Assembly: GCF_019219825.1 (NCBI RefSeq)
Contig: NZ_JAHUXH010000018.1
Coordinates: 62,001 to 126,000 of the forward strand
From: Streptomyces sp. TRM70350
Lineage (GTDB): Bacteria > Actinomycetota > Actinomycetes > Streptomycetales > Streptomycetaceae
Direction of reading: 5' to 3'
Length of the DNA: 64,000 nt
A program made the position numbers and the translations under genes. The notes beneath the pieces are model-generated. The model was not told the origin of the DNA. It ran no database searches and was given only the letters and a program-made list of their open reading frames with translations. Below, piece after piece: positions 1 to 7,434 of the stretch (the first letter of the stretch is position 1; every line of letters starts with the position of its first letter).

Positions 1-102
1 CGATCTTGACTGTCTACGGCGGGGGACTCGTGCAGGACCGAGGGGAAACGTGCAGGAGCGACACAACCGAGGAGCCGCGACCACCGAGGGGGGCTTAGCA
101 GT
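1..102 (+). promoter_or_regulatory. Leader region of adpA (cut by the window edge)
   Basis: Only the last 102 bases before adpA are visible. A G-rich Shine-Dalgarno-like run (gaggggggc) lies just ahead of the ATG. The promoter region, which in streptomycetes is long and carries AdpA autoregulation sites, lies outside the window. Confidence 0.5.
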
Positions 103-1353
103 ATGAGCCACGACTCCACTGCCGCGCCGGATACCGCGGCCCGGAAACTGTCCGGGCGCCGCCGCAAGGAGATCGTCGCGGTGCTGCTGTTCAGCGGCGG
201 CCCCATCTTCGAGAGTTCCATACCGCTGTCGGTGTTCGGGATCGACCGCCAGGACGCCGGCGTACCGCGCTACCGACTGCTGGTGTGCGCGGGTGAGGAA
301 GGCCCGCTGCGGACCACAGGGGGCCTGGAGCTGACCGCGCCGCATGGCCTGGAAGCGATCTCCCGCGCGGGCACGGTCGTCGTGCCCGCCTGGCGGTCGA
401 TCACCTCGCCACCGCCGGAGGACGCGCTCGACGCGCTGCGCCGGGCGCACGAGGAGGGCGCCCGGATCGTGGGCCTGTGCACGGGGGCGTTCGTCCTCGC
501 GGCGGCGGGCCTGCTGGACGGCCGCCCGGCCACCACGCACTGGATGTACGCGCCGACGCTGGCGAAACGCTACCCGTCGGTCCATGTGGACCCGCGGGAG
601 CTGTTCGTCGACGACGGGGACGTGCTGACGTCCGCGGGCACCGCGGCCGGAATCGATCTCTGTCTGCACATCGTGCGCACCGACCACGGCAACGAGGCGG
701 CCGGCGCGCTGGCCCGCCGCTTGGTGGTGCCGCCCCGCCGGAGCGGAGGCCAGGAACGCTACCTGGACCGGTCTTTACCGGAGGAGATCGGCGCCGACCC
801 GCTCGCCGAGGTCGTCGCCTGGGCGCTGGAGCACCTCCACGAACAGTTCGACGTCGAGACGCTCGCGGCCCGCGCGTACATGAGCCGCCGCACCTTCGAC
901 CGCCGCTTCCGCTCGCTGACGGGCAGCGCGCCCCTGCAGTGGCTGATCACCCAGCGGGTGCTGCAGGCGCAGCGCCTGCTGGAGACGTCGGACTACTCGG
1001 TGGACGAGGTGGCCGGCCGCTGCGGCTTCCGCTCGCCGGTCGCCCTGCGCGGCCACTTCCGCCGCCAGCTGGGCTCGTCCCCGGCCGCGTACCGGGCGGC
1101 GTACCGAGCGCGCCGCCCGCAGTCCGACCGCCCGACGGAGGGCGACGGCCCGGCGAGCACACCAGCGCCGATGACCGGCCCGCCGCCGCAGGCGGGACCG
1201 CAGTCCGCTGCCCTGCACCCGGAGAGCCCGGTGCCGATGCAGGCCCGCCGTACGGCGGCGGCGAGCGCGGTCGGCTCCTCGTCGCTGCCGGGGGACCACG
1301 CCCGGGAGGCGTACGCCCGTGCGAGCCTGCCGGGGCAGCGCAGCGGGTCGTAA
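103..1353 (+). CDS. adpA: AdpA, master regulator of differentiation (AraC/XylS type)
   Basis: Transcription factor of 416 aa with the two-domain AdpA layout. An N-terminal DJ-1/PfpI (GATase-1-like) dimerisation domain spans about residues 22-190, including the GLCTGAF nucleophile-elbow-like turn. An AraC-type pair of helix-turn-helices spans about residues 235-330 (MSRRTFDRRF, then the second helix near CGFRSPVALRGHFRR). The C-terminal tail is Pro/Ala-rich and low in complexity. AdpA is known to activate hundreds of genes for aerial growth and secondary metabolism in the A-factor cascade. Codon 225 (775-777) is TTA, the rare leucine codon read by bldA tRNA and a conserved feature of Streptomyces adpA. 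The gene order adpA-orn is the usual one. The identification rests on near-complete agreement with the AdpA sequence as I remember it, the TTA codon and the orn neighbour. Confidence 0.95.
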   Translation: MSHDSTAAPDTAARKLSGRRRKEIVAVLLFSGGPIFESSIPLSVFGIDRQDAGVPRYRLLVCAGEEGPLRTTGGLELTAPHGLEAISRAGTVVVPAWRSITSPPPEDALDALRRAHEEGARIVGLCTGAFVLAAAGLLDGRPATTHWMYAPTLAKRYPSVHVDPRELFVDDGDVLTSAGTAAGIDLCLHIVRTDHGNEAAGALARRLVVPPRRSGGQERYLDRSLPEEIGADPLAEVVAWALEHLHEQFDVETLAARAYMSRRTFDRRFRSLTGSAPLQWLITQRVLQAQRLLETSDYSVDEVAGRCGFRSPVALRGHFRRQLGSSPAAYRAAYRARRPQSDRPTEGDGPASTPAPMTGPPPQAGPQSAALHPESPVPMQARRTAAASAVGSSSLPGDHAREAYARASLPGQRSGS

Positions 1354-1392
1354 GGGCCGTAAGGTCCGTGACCCGGCCGTAACGGTGTGACG

Positions 1393-1425
1393 GGGCCCAC
1401 AGGAGCAGGCAGCCCCTGTGGGCCC
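1393..1425 (+). terminator. Hairpin terminator after adpA
   Basis: A perfect 11-bp G/C-rich stem (1393-1403 with 1415-1425) encloses an 11-nt loop, 40 bases after the adpA stop. There is no T-run, as is usual for streptomycete terminators. It separates adpA from the orn promoter. Confidence 0.65.
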
Positions 1426-1476
1426 TGCTCCTGCTCCCGCACGTACGCGGCACACCTCACATGCGCATGTCGGCCG

Positions 1477-1482
1477 TAGGGT
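1477..1482 (+). promoter_or_regulatory. -10 element of orn, giving a leaderless mRNA
   Basis: TAGGGT fits the actinobacterial TANNNT -10 consensus and ends six bases before the orn ATG. Transcription would therefore start at or next to the A of ATG. No Shine-Dalgarno sequence lies ahead of the gene, which fits a leaderless transcript. Confidence 0.55.
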
Positions 1483-1488
1483 GGACGC

Positions 1489-2091
1489 ATGAACGATCGC
1501 ATGGTGTGGATCGACTGCGAGATGACCGGCCTCTCGCTGTCCGACGACGCGCTCATCGAGGTGGCCGCCCTCGTCACCGACTCCGAGCTGAACGTACTCG
1601 GCGAGGGGGTGGACATCGTCATCCGCCCGCCGGACCGGGCGCTGGAGACGATGCCGGAGGTGGTCCGTCAGATGCACACCGCGTCCGGCCTGCTCGCGGA
1701 GCTGCCGAACGGCACGACCCTCGCGGACGCCGAGGACCAGGTCCTCACCTATGTACGTGAACACATCAAGGAGCCCGGCAAGGCCCCGCTGTGCGGCAAC
1801 TCGGTCGGCACCGACCGCGGCTTCCTGCTGCGCGACATGCCCACGCTGGAGGACTACCTCCACTACCGCATCGTCGACGTGTCCAGCATCAAGGAGCTGG
1901 CCCGCCGCTGGTACCCGCGCGCGTACTTCAACAGCCCCGAGAAGAACGGCAACCACCGCGCCCTGGCCGACATCCGCGAGTCCATCGCGGAACTGCGCTA
2001 CTACCGCGAGGCCATCTTCGTACCGCAGCCCGGCCCGGACTCGGACACCGCCCGAGCGATCGCCGCGAAGCACGTTCTGCCCGCACAGTGA
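1489..2091 (+). CDS. orn: Oligoribonuclease
   Basis: 3'-5' exoribonuclease of 200 aa that degrades 2-5 nt RNA, including pGpG from c-di-GMP turnover. It has the DEDDh exonuclease signature: Asp9 and Glu11 in WIDCEMTG, Asp109 in NSVGTDR, and His156 and Asp161 in NHRALAD. Length and motifs are normal for bacterial Orn. In Streptomyces the gene (ornA) follows adpA and is needed for normal aerial growth. The start at 1489 is preceded by a -10-like element and no ribosome-binding site, so translation is probably leaderless. The window also encodes a GGDEF-EAL protein (29772-31667), whose product pGpG would be a substrate for Orn. Confidence 0.96.
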   Translation: MNDRMVWIDCEMTGLSLSDDALIEVAALVTDSELNVLGEGVDIVIRPPDRALETMPEVVRQMHTASGLLAELPNGTTLADAEDQVLTYVREHIKEPGKAPLCGNSVGTDRGFLLRDMPTLEDYLHYRIVDVSSIKELARRWYPRAYFNSPEKNGNHRALADIRESIAELRYYREAIFVPQPGPDSDTARAIAAKHVLPAQ

Positions 2092-2184
2092 CCGCCCCGG
2101 CGAAAGCCGGGCGCGAGCACCCCTTCGGACCCTGTACACTTTTTCTCGGCCGGTCGGGGAAACGACAGTAGAACCGCCGGTCAT

Positions 2185-2258
2185 GGTGGGTGTAGCTCAG
2201 CTGGTAGAGCACCTGGTTGTGGTCCAGGATGCCGCGGGTTCGAGTCCCGTCACTCACC
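2185..2258 (+). tRNA. tRNA-His (GTG)
   Basis: Cloverleaf with a 7-bp acceptor stem (2186-2192 with 2251-2257) plus the extra 5' G (2185) opposite the C discriminator that is diagnostic of tRNA-His. The anticodon loop is 2217-2223 with anticodon GTG at 2219-2221, and the T-arm contains GGTTCGAGTC. The 3' CCA is not fully encoded. The DNA downstream up to 8285 has the look of an accessory insertion zone. Confidence 0.95.
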
Positions 2259-2265
2259 CTGCTAG

Positions 2266-2302
2266 AAGAGGCCGATGACTGCATGAGGTCATCGGCCTCT
2301 TT
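2266..2302 (+). terminator. Terminator of tRNA-His
   Basis: A 14-bp perfect stem (2266-2279 with 2288-2301) has an 8-nt loop and runs into T residues. It lies eight bases past the tRNA. Confidence 0.85.
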
Positions 2303-2756
2303 CGTTGTCCTGATGGCCACACCGCGGCCACCACGCGCCGGGCGACGGCATCTGCGTCGCCGCGGTCCGTCCAAGGGCGTACACCTCAGCGGCGACGGCA
2401 GAGACGGGAAGCCGGGCCCGTCCGGGGCGGGACCGGCCCCGGGAAGCCGCCCGGCACTCACGTGCTTGTACCGGCGGCCCGTACTCGGCTCGCGGCACCA
2501 TGAGCCGGGCGGCGACGAAGGCGAGCCAGCCGCTGGGGCTGTACGGGGGCCGGCCGAGTCGTCCGGGCGGAGGCTCGGCGTACTCGCGCAACTGCCGCTC
2601 GGCGACAGCCGACGCCCATGGGCGGGTGTGCCAGGTGTGCCGCAGGTAGGCGATCAACGCCCGGCTCGGTCGCTCCGGTGTGTCGTCGGCCGGCTGTCCG
2701 GCGTAGGCACGGATCACTTGGTCCAGCTCGCCGTATCGACGGTCAAACGAATCCAT
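2289..2756 (-). pseudogene. Truncated CdiI-type immunity protein gene
   Basis: The N-terminal part, read from ATG 2756 (MDSFDRRYGELDQVIRAY, then TWHTRPWA and AERQLREYA), matches my memory of a CdiI-type (contact-dependent inhibition) immunity family common in streptomycetes. After about residue 75, near base 2540, the family resemblance stops and the frame continues as Arg/Pro-rich sequence that looks like out-of-frame translation. The C-terminal half seems lost to a frameshift or deletion. No toxin gene is adjacent, so this is probably an orphan immunity remnant. A GTG at 2774 could be the original start. The family name comes from memory only. Confidence 0.4.
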
Positions 2757-2842
2757 GCGGACGGGATGCGTCACGTCTGAGGATCACTCGCGCGGCCCGC
2801 ACGTCGACGGGCTCGGGCCTGGAGATGCCAGGATGCCTCCCC

Positions 2843-3010
2843 TTAGGGGTCCTTGCACTATGCCCGCCCGGGTCGCGCGGCCTGGCACCGCACCTCGCCG
2901 CGTTGCCGAAACGCCCAGGTAGCTCCGCTACCAGGGCGCTCCGGCGCCTTGCGATGCACGGCACCAGACCACGCGACCTGATCGGACGCTCATAGTGCAA
3001 GGACCCCTTA
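2843..3010. mobile_element. MITE: 162-bp palindromic element flanked by TTA duplication
   Basis: The element runs from 2846 to 3007. It begins GGGGTCCTTGCACTATG and ends with the exact 17-bp inverted copy (2991-3007). TTA occurs directly on both sides (2843-2845 and 3008-3010), a 3-bp target duplication. The interior is itself a long imperfect inverted repeat folding around a central AGGTAGC/GCTACC region near 2920-2930, so the whole element could form one hairpin. It encodes nothing. TNA-type 3-bp duplications occur in the IS1031 subgroup of IS5, so it may be moved by such a transposase, but no related full-length IS is present here. Confidence 0.75.
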
Positions 3011-3284
3011 TTCGCCGACTCCCCAACCGGAGGTTCTTTTGCCAGACGCAATCGGTCAGAGCGCCGGCATGGAAGTGCTGACGACGAGGGGCGGATCGAG
3101 GCCGGGCCTCCTTGGAACCGGTCAGGGGATCGGACCGGTCGTGCGGCTGCTTCGTGACACTGGAACCCGCGACCTCCCCATTGGGTCGTCCTGATCACGC
3201 AGGCGCTGAGCGAGCTGCTCCGGGCTCTTTCCCACGTGCTTGCCTTGAACTCGTTGAGCGCCCGCATACCGAAGGCCTCCGCAC
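3011..3284. other. No recognisable gene
   Basis: A stretch of 274 bases lies between the MITE and the first IS1380 fragment. Open frames exist on both strands but none resembles a known family or has a convincing start. It is probably decayed mobile-element sequence. Confidence 0.4.
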
Positions 3285-3541
3285 GTGCCTCTGCGCCTCG
3301 AATGTCGGAGCGCTCCGGTGCGCCTCGTCCAACGGGGCCATGAGCGCGCCGAGTTGCCGGTGGCCCCGACGGTCTCCCCGCCTCGTCGACGCCCTCGCCT
3401 CGGCCGGGCCGAAGGCCTTTGACGTGATCAGGACGGCACGCGCTGAAGTTCGCGAGCGCGTGTGGAAGATGGCCGACGCGTCGGCTCCAGATGCGGACGG
3501 GCAGCTGATTGTGGACCTCGACAGTAGTCATCGCGCACTCC
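3285..3541 (+). pseudogene. IS1380-family transposase, middle fragment
   Basis: The frame encodes VGAL, then RLVDALASAG, RTARAEVRERVWKMA and PDADGQLIVDLD. This is the stretch of IS1380 transposases leading up to the catalytic VDLD aspartate. The N-terminal third is missing upstream and the sequence is scrambled before about base 3370. The reading breaks at 3541, where an IS256-type element is inserted, and resumes in a shifted frame at 4220. It is not functional. Confidence 0.8.
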
Positions 3542-4219
3542 GGTCGTGTCCCTTGACGTGGTGTAGGCGATCAATCGTCGGTCGTGTTGGTGGTGTTGGG
3601 CAGTGCGGGGGCGCTTTCGCCGGCTTGGGTGGGGTGGATCTGGTCCATGCTGCCTTCGGGTAGGTAACGGCGGGGAAGGCGATCCACTCGTCGTGCATCT
3701 CGAAGAGCACGGCGGTGACCAGCCGCAGGAGGGCGTCGTCGTTGGGGAAGACCTGGACGACATCGACGCGGCGTTTGATCTCGCGGTTGATCCGCTCCAG
3801 CGGGTTCGTGGACTGAAGCTGCCCGAGCGCAGTTTGGGTATGGCCAGGTCCAGGTCACCGGCCTGCGTAGTCAGTGTCTTGTCGCGGTGCCCGTTGCGCA
3901 GCCCGGTGCGTGTCTCGGTGTGCTCGTTCCACTCCGCGCCGATCCTCGCCGTCGCCTCGGCTTCGATCAGCTCCTGGAGCATCCGCTCGGCCACGGACCG
4001 GACGAGTTCGAGTCCGTCCGTCGAACGCAGTGACTCCAGCAGCCGAAGTAAGTCATGCTGGGACAGGGCCATCATGCACCTCCTGGTTGAACTGGCCGTT
4101 CACCAGGGAGAGTTGCATGGTGGCCCACCTGCCGGGCAGGGAGCGGAATCCCTATCGACACACGCCCCGGGGTGTACGCCCCAACGTTGATCGGCTGCAC
4201 CACGAAGCGGGACACCATC
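3542..4219. mobile_element. IS256-family element, internally deleted, inserted in the IS1380 gene
   Basis: The ends are imperfect inverted repeats of about 30 bp: left from 3542 with GTGTCCC at 3546 and GGCGATCAA at 3566, right the inverted GTGTCCC at 4209-4215. The octamer CGCACTCC directly repeats on both sides (3534-3541 and 4220-4227), matching the 8-9 bp duplication of IS256. Removing the insert plus one repeat restores the host reading I-A-H-S-E-K of the IS1380 transposase. The element is about 680 bp against about 1.3 kb for a full copy, because the middle of its transposase gene is gone. Confidence 0.85.
3571..4075 (-). pseudogene. IS256-family transposase remnant (ends only)
   Basis: The N-terminal part from ATG 4075 is intact for about 85 residues, with the family hallmarks LQELIEAEATARIGA, RNGHRDK and IPKLRSGSF. 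Near 3835 the reading jumps, in other frames, to the C-terminal hallmarks (STNPLERI, then HDEW and LPEGSM) and ends at the stop at 3571 after PALPNTTNTTDD. The deleted middle contained the catalytic DDE core, and at least two frameshifts follow. It cannot produce transposase. Confidence 0.85.
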
Positions 4220-4816
4220 CGCACTCCGAGAAGCAGGATGCCGCCGCGACGTGGAAGAAGACCTTCGGACACCACCCGCTGTCGGGCTTCGTCGACCACG
4301 GCCGCGGAGGGTCCGGTGAACCGGTCGCGGGCCTACCGCGGCCTGGCAACGCCGGCTCCAACACCGCGAGCGACCACATCGCTCATCCGGTGTGTTTCCG
4401 GCGGCAGAACGCACGAGTTCGCCAACTGGCTCCCTGCCAGGGGCCGGTGGCTTTCGTACTCGGTCGGCATGACCATCGCCGACGCCATCCATCACGATCT
4501 GTCCTGAAGATCCCCACCTAGGCCTGGGCGGTAGCCGTCAAGCCCGGTGGGGCGAGATCCGCGGCGGAGCCTGGGTGGCGGCCGAGCTCGACGGCGACTG
4601 CCTGAAGGACTGGCCGGAAGGAATGCGCCTGATCGTCCGCAAGGAACGCCCTCACTCCGGTGCCCTGTTGCGCGGCAGGCCGGTGGAGCGAGCGGCCCGG
4701 CCGCGCAGAACCAGATCTGGATGGAGATCGTCCAGATCGCGCTGGAGCTGCTGGCCTGGACCGACGTGATCACCGACGCCCTGGCCCGGCTCACCGCCCT
4801 GCCGAAACCAGGCTGA
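4220..4816 (+). pseudogene. IS1380-family transposase, C-terminal half, frameshifted
   Basis: This continues the fragment at 3285-3541 across the IS256 insertion. Successive frames give HSEKQDAAATWKKTFGHHPL, FVDHGRGGSGEPVAG and PGNAGSNTASDHI, then EFANWLPARGRWLSYSVGMT near 4420-4500, then WPEGMRLIVRKERPH near 4610-4660, then QNQIWMEIVQIALELLAWTD and the terminal ARLTALPKPG stop at 4816. These are IS1380 landmarks in the right order. At least three frame changes and two internal deletions (after 4680 and after 4770) make it a pseudogene. Confidence 0.8.
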
Positions 4817-5112
4817 CCAGCAGCGTGCCCGGTCCCTCCGAACCCGCACCAGCCCGCCGGAGCCGTGGAACCCTGCGCCCACCAGGCGTGACAGCCGGAC
4901 CCTCACCCGGCCCACAGGCGGAAACTGCTTACCAGTTGGCCTGGCGAGCCGTCATGAAGTGCCGAGGCCAACTGAGCGATGTGCTGCGTATCGCGGTCAG
5001 CCGAGGTCGGCGTATCCCTGGAAGCGAATTCTGATCCGGCCCTGTGGGGGGGGCTCACCCGCTCGGATGCGCTCGGCGAGCAACTGGTCGCGAGGGTGTG
5101 CATGGTGAGTGC
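4817..5112. other. Likely 3' flank of the IS1380 remnant; no gene
   Basis: There is no convincing coding frame over 296 bases. The stretch up to about 4980 plausibly holds the decayed right end of the IS1380 element, but I cannot place a terminal inverted repeat because the left end is lost. Confidence 0.35.
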
Positions 5113-5346
5113 ATGAACACCACACCTCACCCCAAGAAGGCTATTTCCCGGATTCCGCGAGCATTCGCGGTGAGTGCCGCCGTGGGCATCGCTTGTGCGG
5201 CGGGGGTGGCAACTGCCACATCCGCCGTCGCCGCGACGCCAGCCACGCACGTCGCCACAAAGGCCACCCCAGCCTACGGCGGCGGGGACGGGGAGCACTT
5301 CCAGTGCGGCAACGGCCTCCTCCCCATCCTCAACTTCTGTAACTGA
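5113..5346 (+). CDS. Small secreted peptide, unknown function
   Basis: Predicted 77-aa product starting at ATG 5113 (MNTTPHPKKAISRIPRAF). It has a clear Sec signal peptide: a K/R-rich n-region, a hydrophobic core around residues 19-38 (AVSAAVGIACAAG) and an Ala-X-Ala-like cleavage zone near residue 42. The mature peptide would be only about 35 residues, Thr/Ala-rich and then Gly-rich, and ends in a hydrophobic tail with two cysteines (FQCGNGLLPILNFCN), which could form one disulfide. I do not recognise the family. It resembles chaplins and small secreted peptides only in size and layout. It stands alone between IS remnants. An upstream ATG in frame at 5044 lacks a signal-peptide-like context. 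Confidence 0.6.
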   Translation: MNTTPHPKKAISRIPRAFAVSAAVGIACAAGVATATSAVAATPATHVATKATPAYGGGDGEHFQCGNGLLPILNFCN

Positions 5347-5538
5347 CGGACAACCGAGAGCAGTTCCTGCCCTCAAACCGCACAACCGCACAACCGCACA
5401 TGGAAGCAGTCCACCCATCCGTCCACCCCCGGGGCGGTCAGGAACAGGGGCAGGTTCCCTCTCCCTGACCGCCCTGCCGACCACAACCGAAGTTCTGCTC
5501 CGACCGGGACCCGCGTGTCCGACGAGGGCGATGGCCGC

Positions 5539-5655
5539 GGGATGGTGTCCCAGGCCAGCAGTGTGCTGCTGGTGGAGACGGTCCGCAAGTCCGGTCTGAA
5601 TCAGGCGTCATCGGCGGCGCTGGCACCGTGGCGCAAGCCGCGGGCGCTCTCAATC
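5539..5655 (+). pseudogene. IS1380-family transposase, N-terminal scrap
   Basis: The frame reads GMVSQASSVLLVETVRKSGL followed by AALAPWRKPRA, the typical IS1380 N-terminus just after the DNA-binding start. It then runs into unrelated sequence. This is exactly the segment missing from the larger pseudogene at 3285-4816 and it lies on the same strand but downstream. It comes either from a rearranged single copy or from a second one. Confidence 0.65.
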
Positions 5656-5914
5656 TCCGGCGAAGACGGCCTTTACGCTCCAGAACACCCGGCGGCCCAG
5701 GTGTTGTTGCTCACCACCACGCCGGTTGCAGAACCCGCCCTGGAGGCCGGCCTGGGCTCCATCGAAGGGCTCATCCACCTGAACCACGAGACTATGTGAA
5801 CAGCTACTGATCCACAGCTTTTGACAATTGCTCGCCATCGCGGAATCTCCACCGCCCGACTCCGGCAAGGAGGGGCGCACTCTTGTCGTTTCCCTGCGGT
5901 GATCGGCACAGCCG

Positions 5915-6150
5915 GTGAGAATCCCCGTGTGGATACAGGAGTTGCGGCCGTCACAGGTGCCACCATCGGTGGCGGGACTCGCGGCGCTCGGCACGGGCTT
6001 GTGCGGCCTGCGAACAACTCGTCTCCTGCTCAAGGCCCAGGAGCCCGAAGCGGCTCGTCAACGACGCTTCGAGAACCTTCAGGAGAGGCGCGAACCCCGC
6101 TCACAGGCGTGCGCGGAATTCATCGCGGCCGGCCATGAGTTGGTGGAGAG
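5915..6150 (+). pseudogene. Truncated small membrane-anchored protein gene
   Basis: The frame encodes one hydrophobic segment (LAALGTGLCGL) followed by a charged helix (LLLKAQEPEAARQRRFENLQ, then RREPRSQACAEFIAAGHELV). This is the pattern of a common streptomycete protein family with an N-terminal membrane segment and a long coiled coil. The similarity ends near 6150, where the 3' end of the convergent gntR gene begins, so the C-terminal part is absent. It is probably a remnant. The family is not named. Confidence 0.4.
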
Positions 6151-6174
6151 TCCTCCGTGGCCATCCCTTCAAGC

Positions 6175-6930
6175 TCAGTCGTCCAAGTCGATGACGAAGT
6201 CCACCACGGTCGTGTCGCCCCGCCGCACGATCGGGCGGGCAACCTCGACGATCCGGCGGTTGTCGGCGATGTGGCGCCGGGTGTAACGGAGCACCGGGAC
6301 GCCGGAGCCGATCCGGAGGGTCTTCGTCTCGCGCTCGGTCGGCATGCCCGCGGTGAAGGACCCGGTAATCCTTGTGACGCGGATCCCGAGTGAGGCCATC
6401 TGAGCCCTTGTCCCGCCCGGCCAGGGCTCGTTGATGGGGTCGGAGACAGGAGTGCCCTCCACGTCACTCCAGCGGACGTATGAAGTGCTCATCTGGGTCG
6501 GGATGTCGTTGTCGTGGAAGACGAAGTGCCGCGCGAGCAGGCGCTCTCCCACCTCGCACTCGAAGAGGGACGCCAGCTCCGGCGTAGCCTGCACCCGCTC
6601 GAACCTCTTGTCCAAACGGTACTCGCTCCAGCCGATCCCCTGGTCCCGGGTGTACGGAGTCGAAGGAGTGCCGGGCTTGTTCCGATACCGGTCGGCGGCC
6701 ATGCGGTGCACAGGAGGAACCTGGCGTACACGGGTGCCCGCCCTGGCGCGGGTCTCGATCAGCCCCTCGTTCCGCAGCAGGGCGAGGGCGTTGCGGATCG
6801 TCGTTTCGCTCACCCGATAGTGCGACGAGAGCGCCGGGAGGGTCGGGAGCTGGCCCCCGGGCCCGAACTCGCCGGAGGAGATACGACGGCGCAGTTCGGC
6901 AGCGATCCGCAAGTACTCGGGCTCTGCCAC
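6175..6930 (-). CDS. GntR-family regulator with UTRA domain (plasmid type)
   Basis: Protein of 251 aa starting at GTG 6930 (MAEPEYLRIAAELRRRI). It has an N-terminal GntR winged helix at residues 5-70 (GGQLPTLPALSSHYRVSETT, then NALALLRNEGLI) and a C-terminal UTRA ligand-binding domain at about residues 100-245 (PVLRYTRRHI near the end). This layout is typical of HutC/KorSA-like repressors on integrative elements and plasmids of actinomycetes, which fits the accessory setting. The longer upstream reading frame is Pro/Gly-rich non-coding. Further small genes of integrative-element type lie divergently at 7072-7931. The ligand is unknown. Confidence 0.85.
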   Translation of the reverse strand: MAEPEYLRIAAELRRRISSGEFGPGGQLPTLPALSSHYRVSETTIRNALALLRNEGLIETRARAGTRVRQVPPVHRMAADRYRNKPGTPSTPYTRDQGIGWSEYRLDKRFERVQATPELASLFECEVGERLLARHFVFHDNDIPTQMSTSYVRWSDVEGTPVSDPINEPWPGGTRAQMASLGIRVTRITGSFTAGMPTERETKTLRIGSGVPVLRYTRRHIADNRRIVEVARPIVRRGDTTVVDFVIDLDD

Positions 6931-7071
6931 TGATCTACCACCGTTTCGAGTGATCGCCGCTTTCTGTGCACACAGACTGCCCCGACCAGCTTGACCAGCG
7001 CCAACCCCGACGATCTGTGCACAGAAAAGAGTTCTCCGTACACAGAAATTCACGGCTATCGGGGGACAAGC

Positions 7072-7434
7072 ATGTGGGAAACAGGTCGCTCCTGGCGTCT
7101 GGAGTTCAAGGCGCACCCGGCCGAAGCCCACCGAGTCCGCCAATCGCCCGCGTCCCCGTGGCGAGACGTGAGAGCGATCATCAAGGCAGCGGAGTGGACA
7201 CTCGGGCCGGAGACGGCCGAGGACGCCCCCAAGGGCCCGATGTACGAGGCCGAGTGCACCTCGTGCGGTGAATCCAGCGGGGCCGGGGAGGGGGAATCCC
7301 TCCCGGCGGAGGTCTGGGCCCTGAAGCACACGGGGAGCCACCCAACCCACCGGACCTACCGAGCGATCATCACGAGCTTCTGGCGGGTCTCCCCTGCCGA
7401 AGGCAACCCCTGTCACGAGTCGGAGGCCCAGTGA
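7072..7434 (+). CDS. DUF7848-like small protein
   Basis: Predicted 120 aa. The conserved part starts near residue 33 (IIKAAEWTLGPET, then YEAECTSCGESS and WALKHTGSHPTHRTYR). It has a CxxC pair and a Thr-His-Arg motif as in the DUF7848 family of Streptomyces mobile elements, where it often lies beside GntR genes. ATG 7072 is chosen because gggggac sits six bases upstream. GTG 7168 would give a shorter protein that starts at the conserved domain and is a real alternative. The stop overlaps the next start (GTGA at 7431). Confidence 0.6.
   Translation: MWETGRSWRLEFKAHPAEAHRVRQSPASPWRDVRAIIKAAEWTLGPETAEDAPKGPMYEAECTSCGESSGAGEGESLPAEVWALKHTGSHPTHRTYRAIITSFWRVSPAEGNPCHESEAQ

Noticed and set aside
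3150..3190. tRNA-like T-arm (gcgggttc) on the minus strand, considered as an att duplicate of tRNA-His
   Set aside because: The match breaks after nine bases and the orientation is opposite to the tRNA, whereas integration leaves direct repeats.
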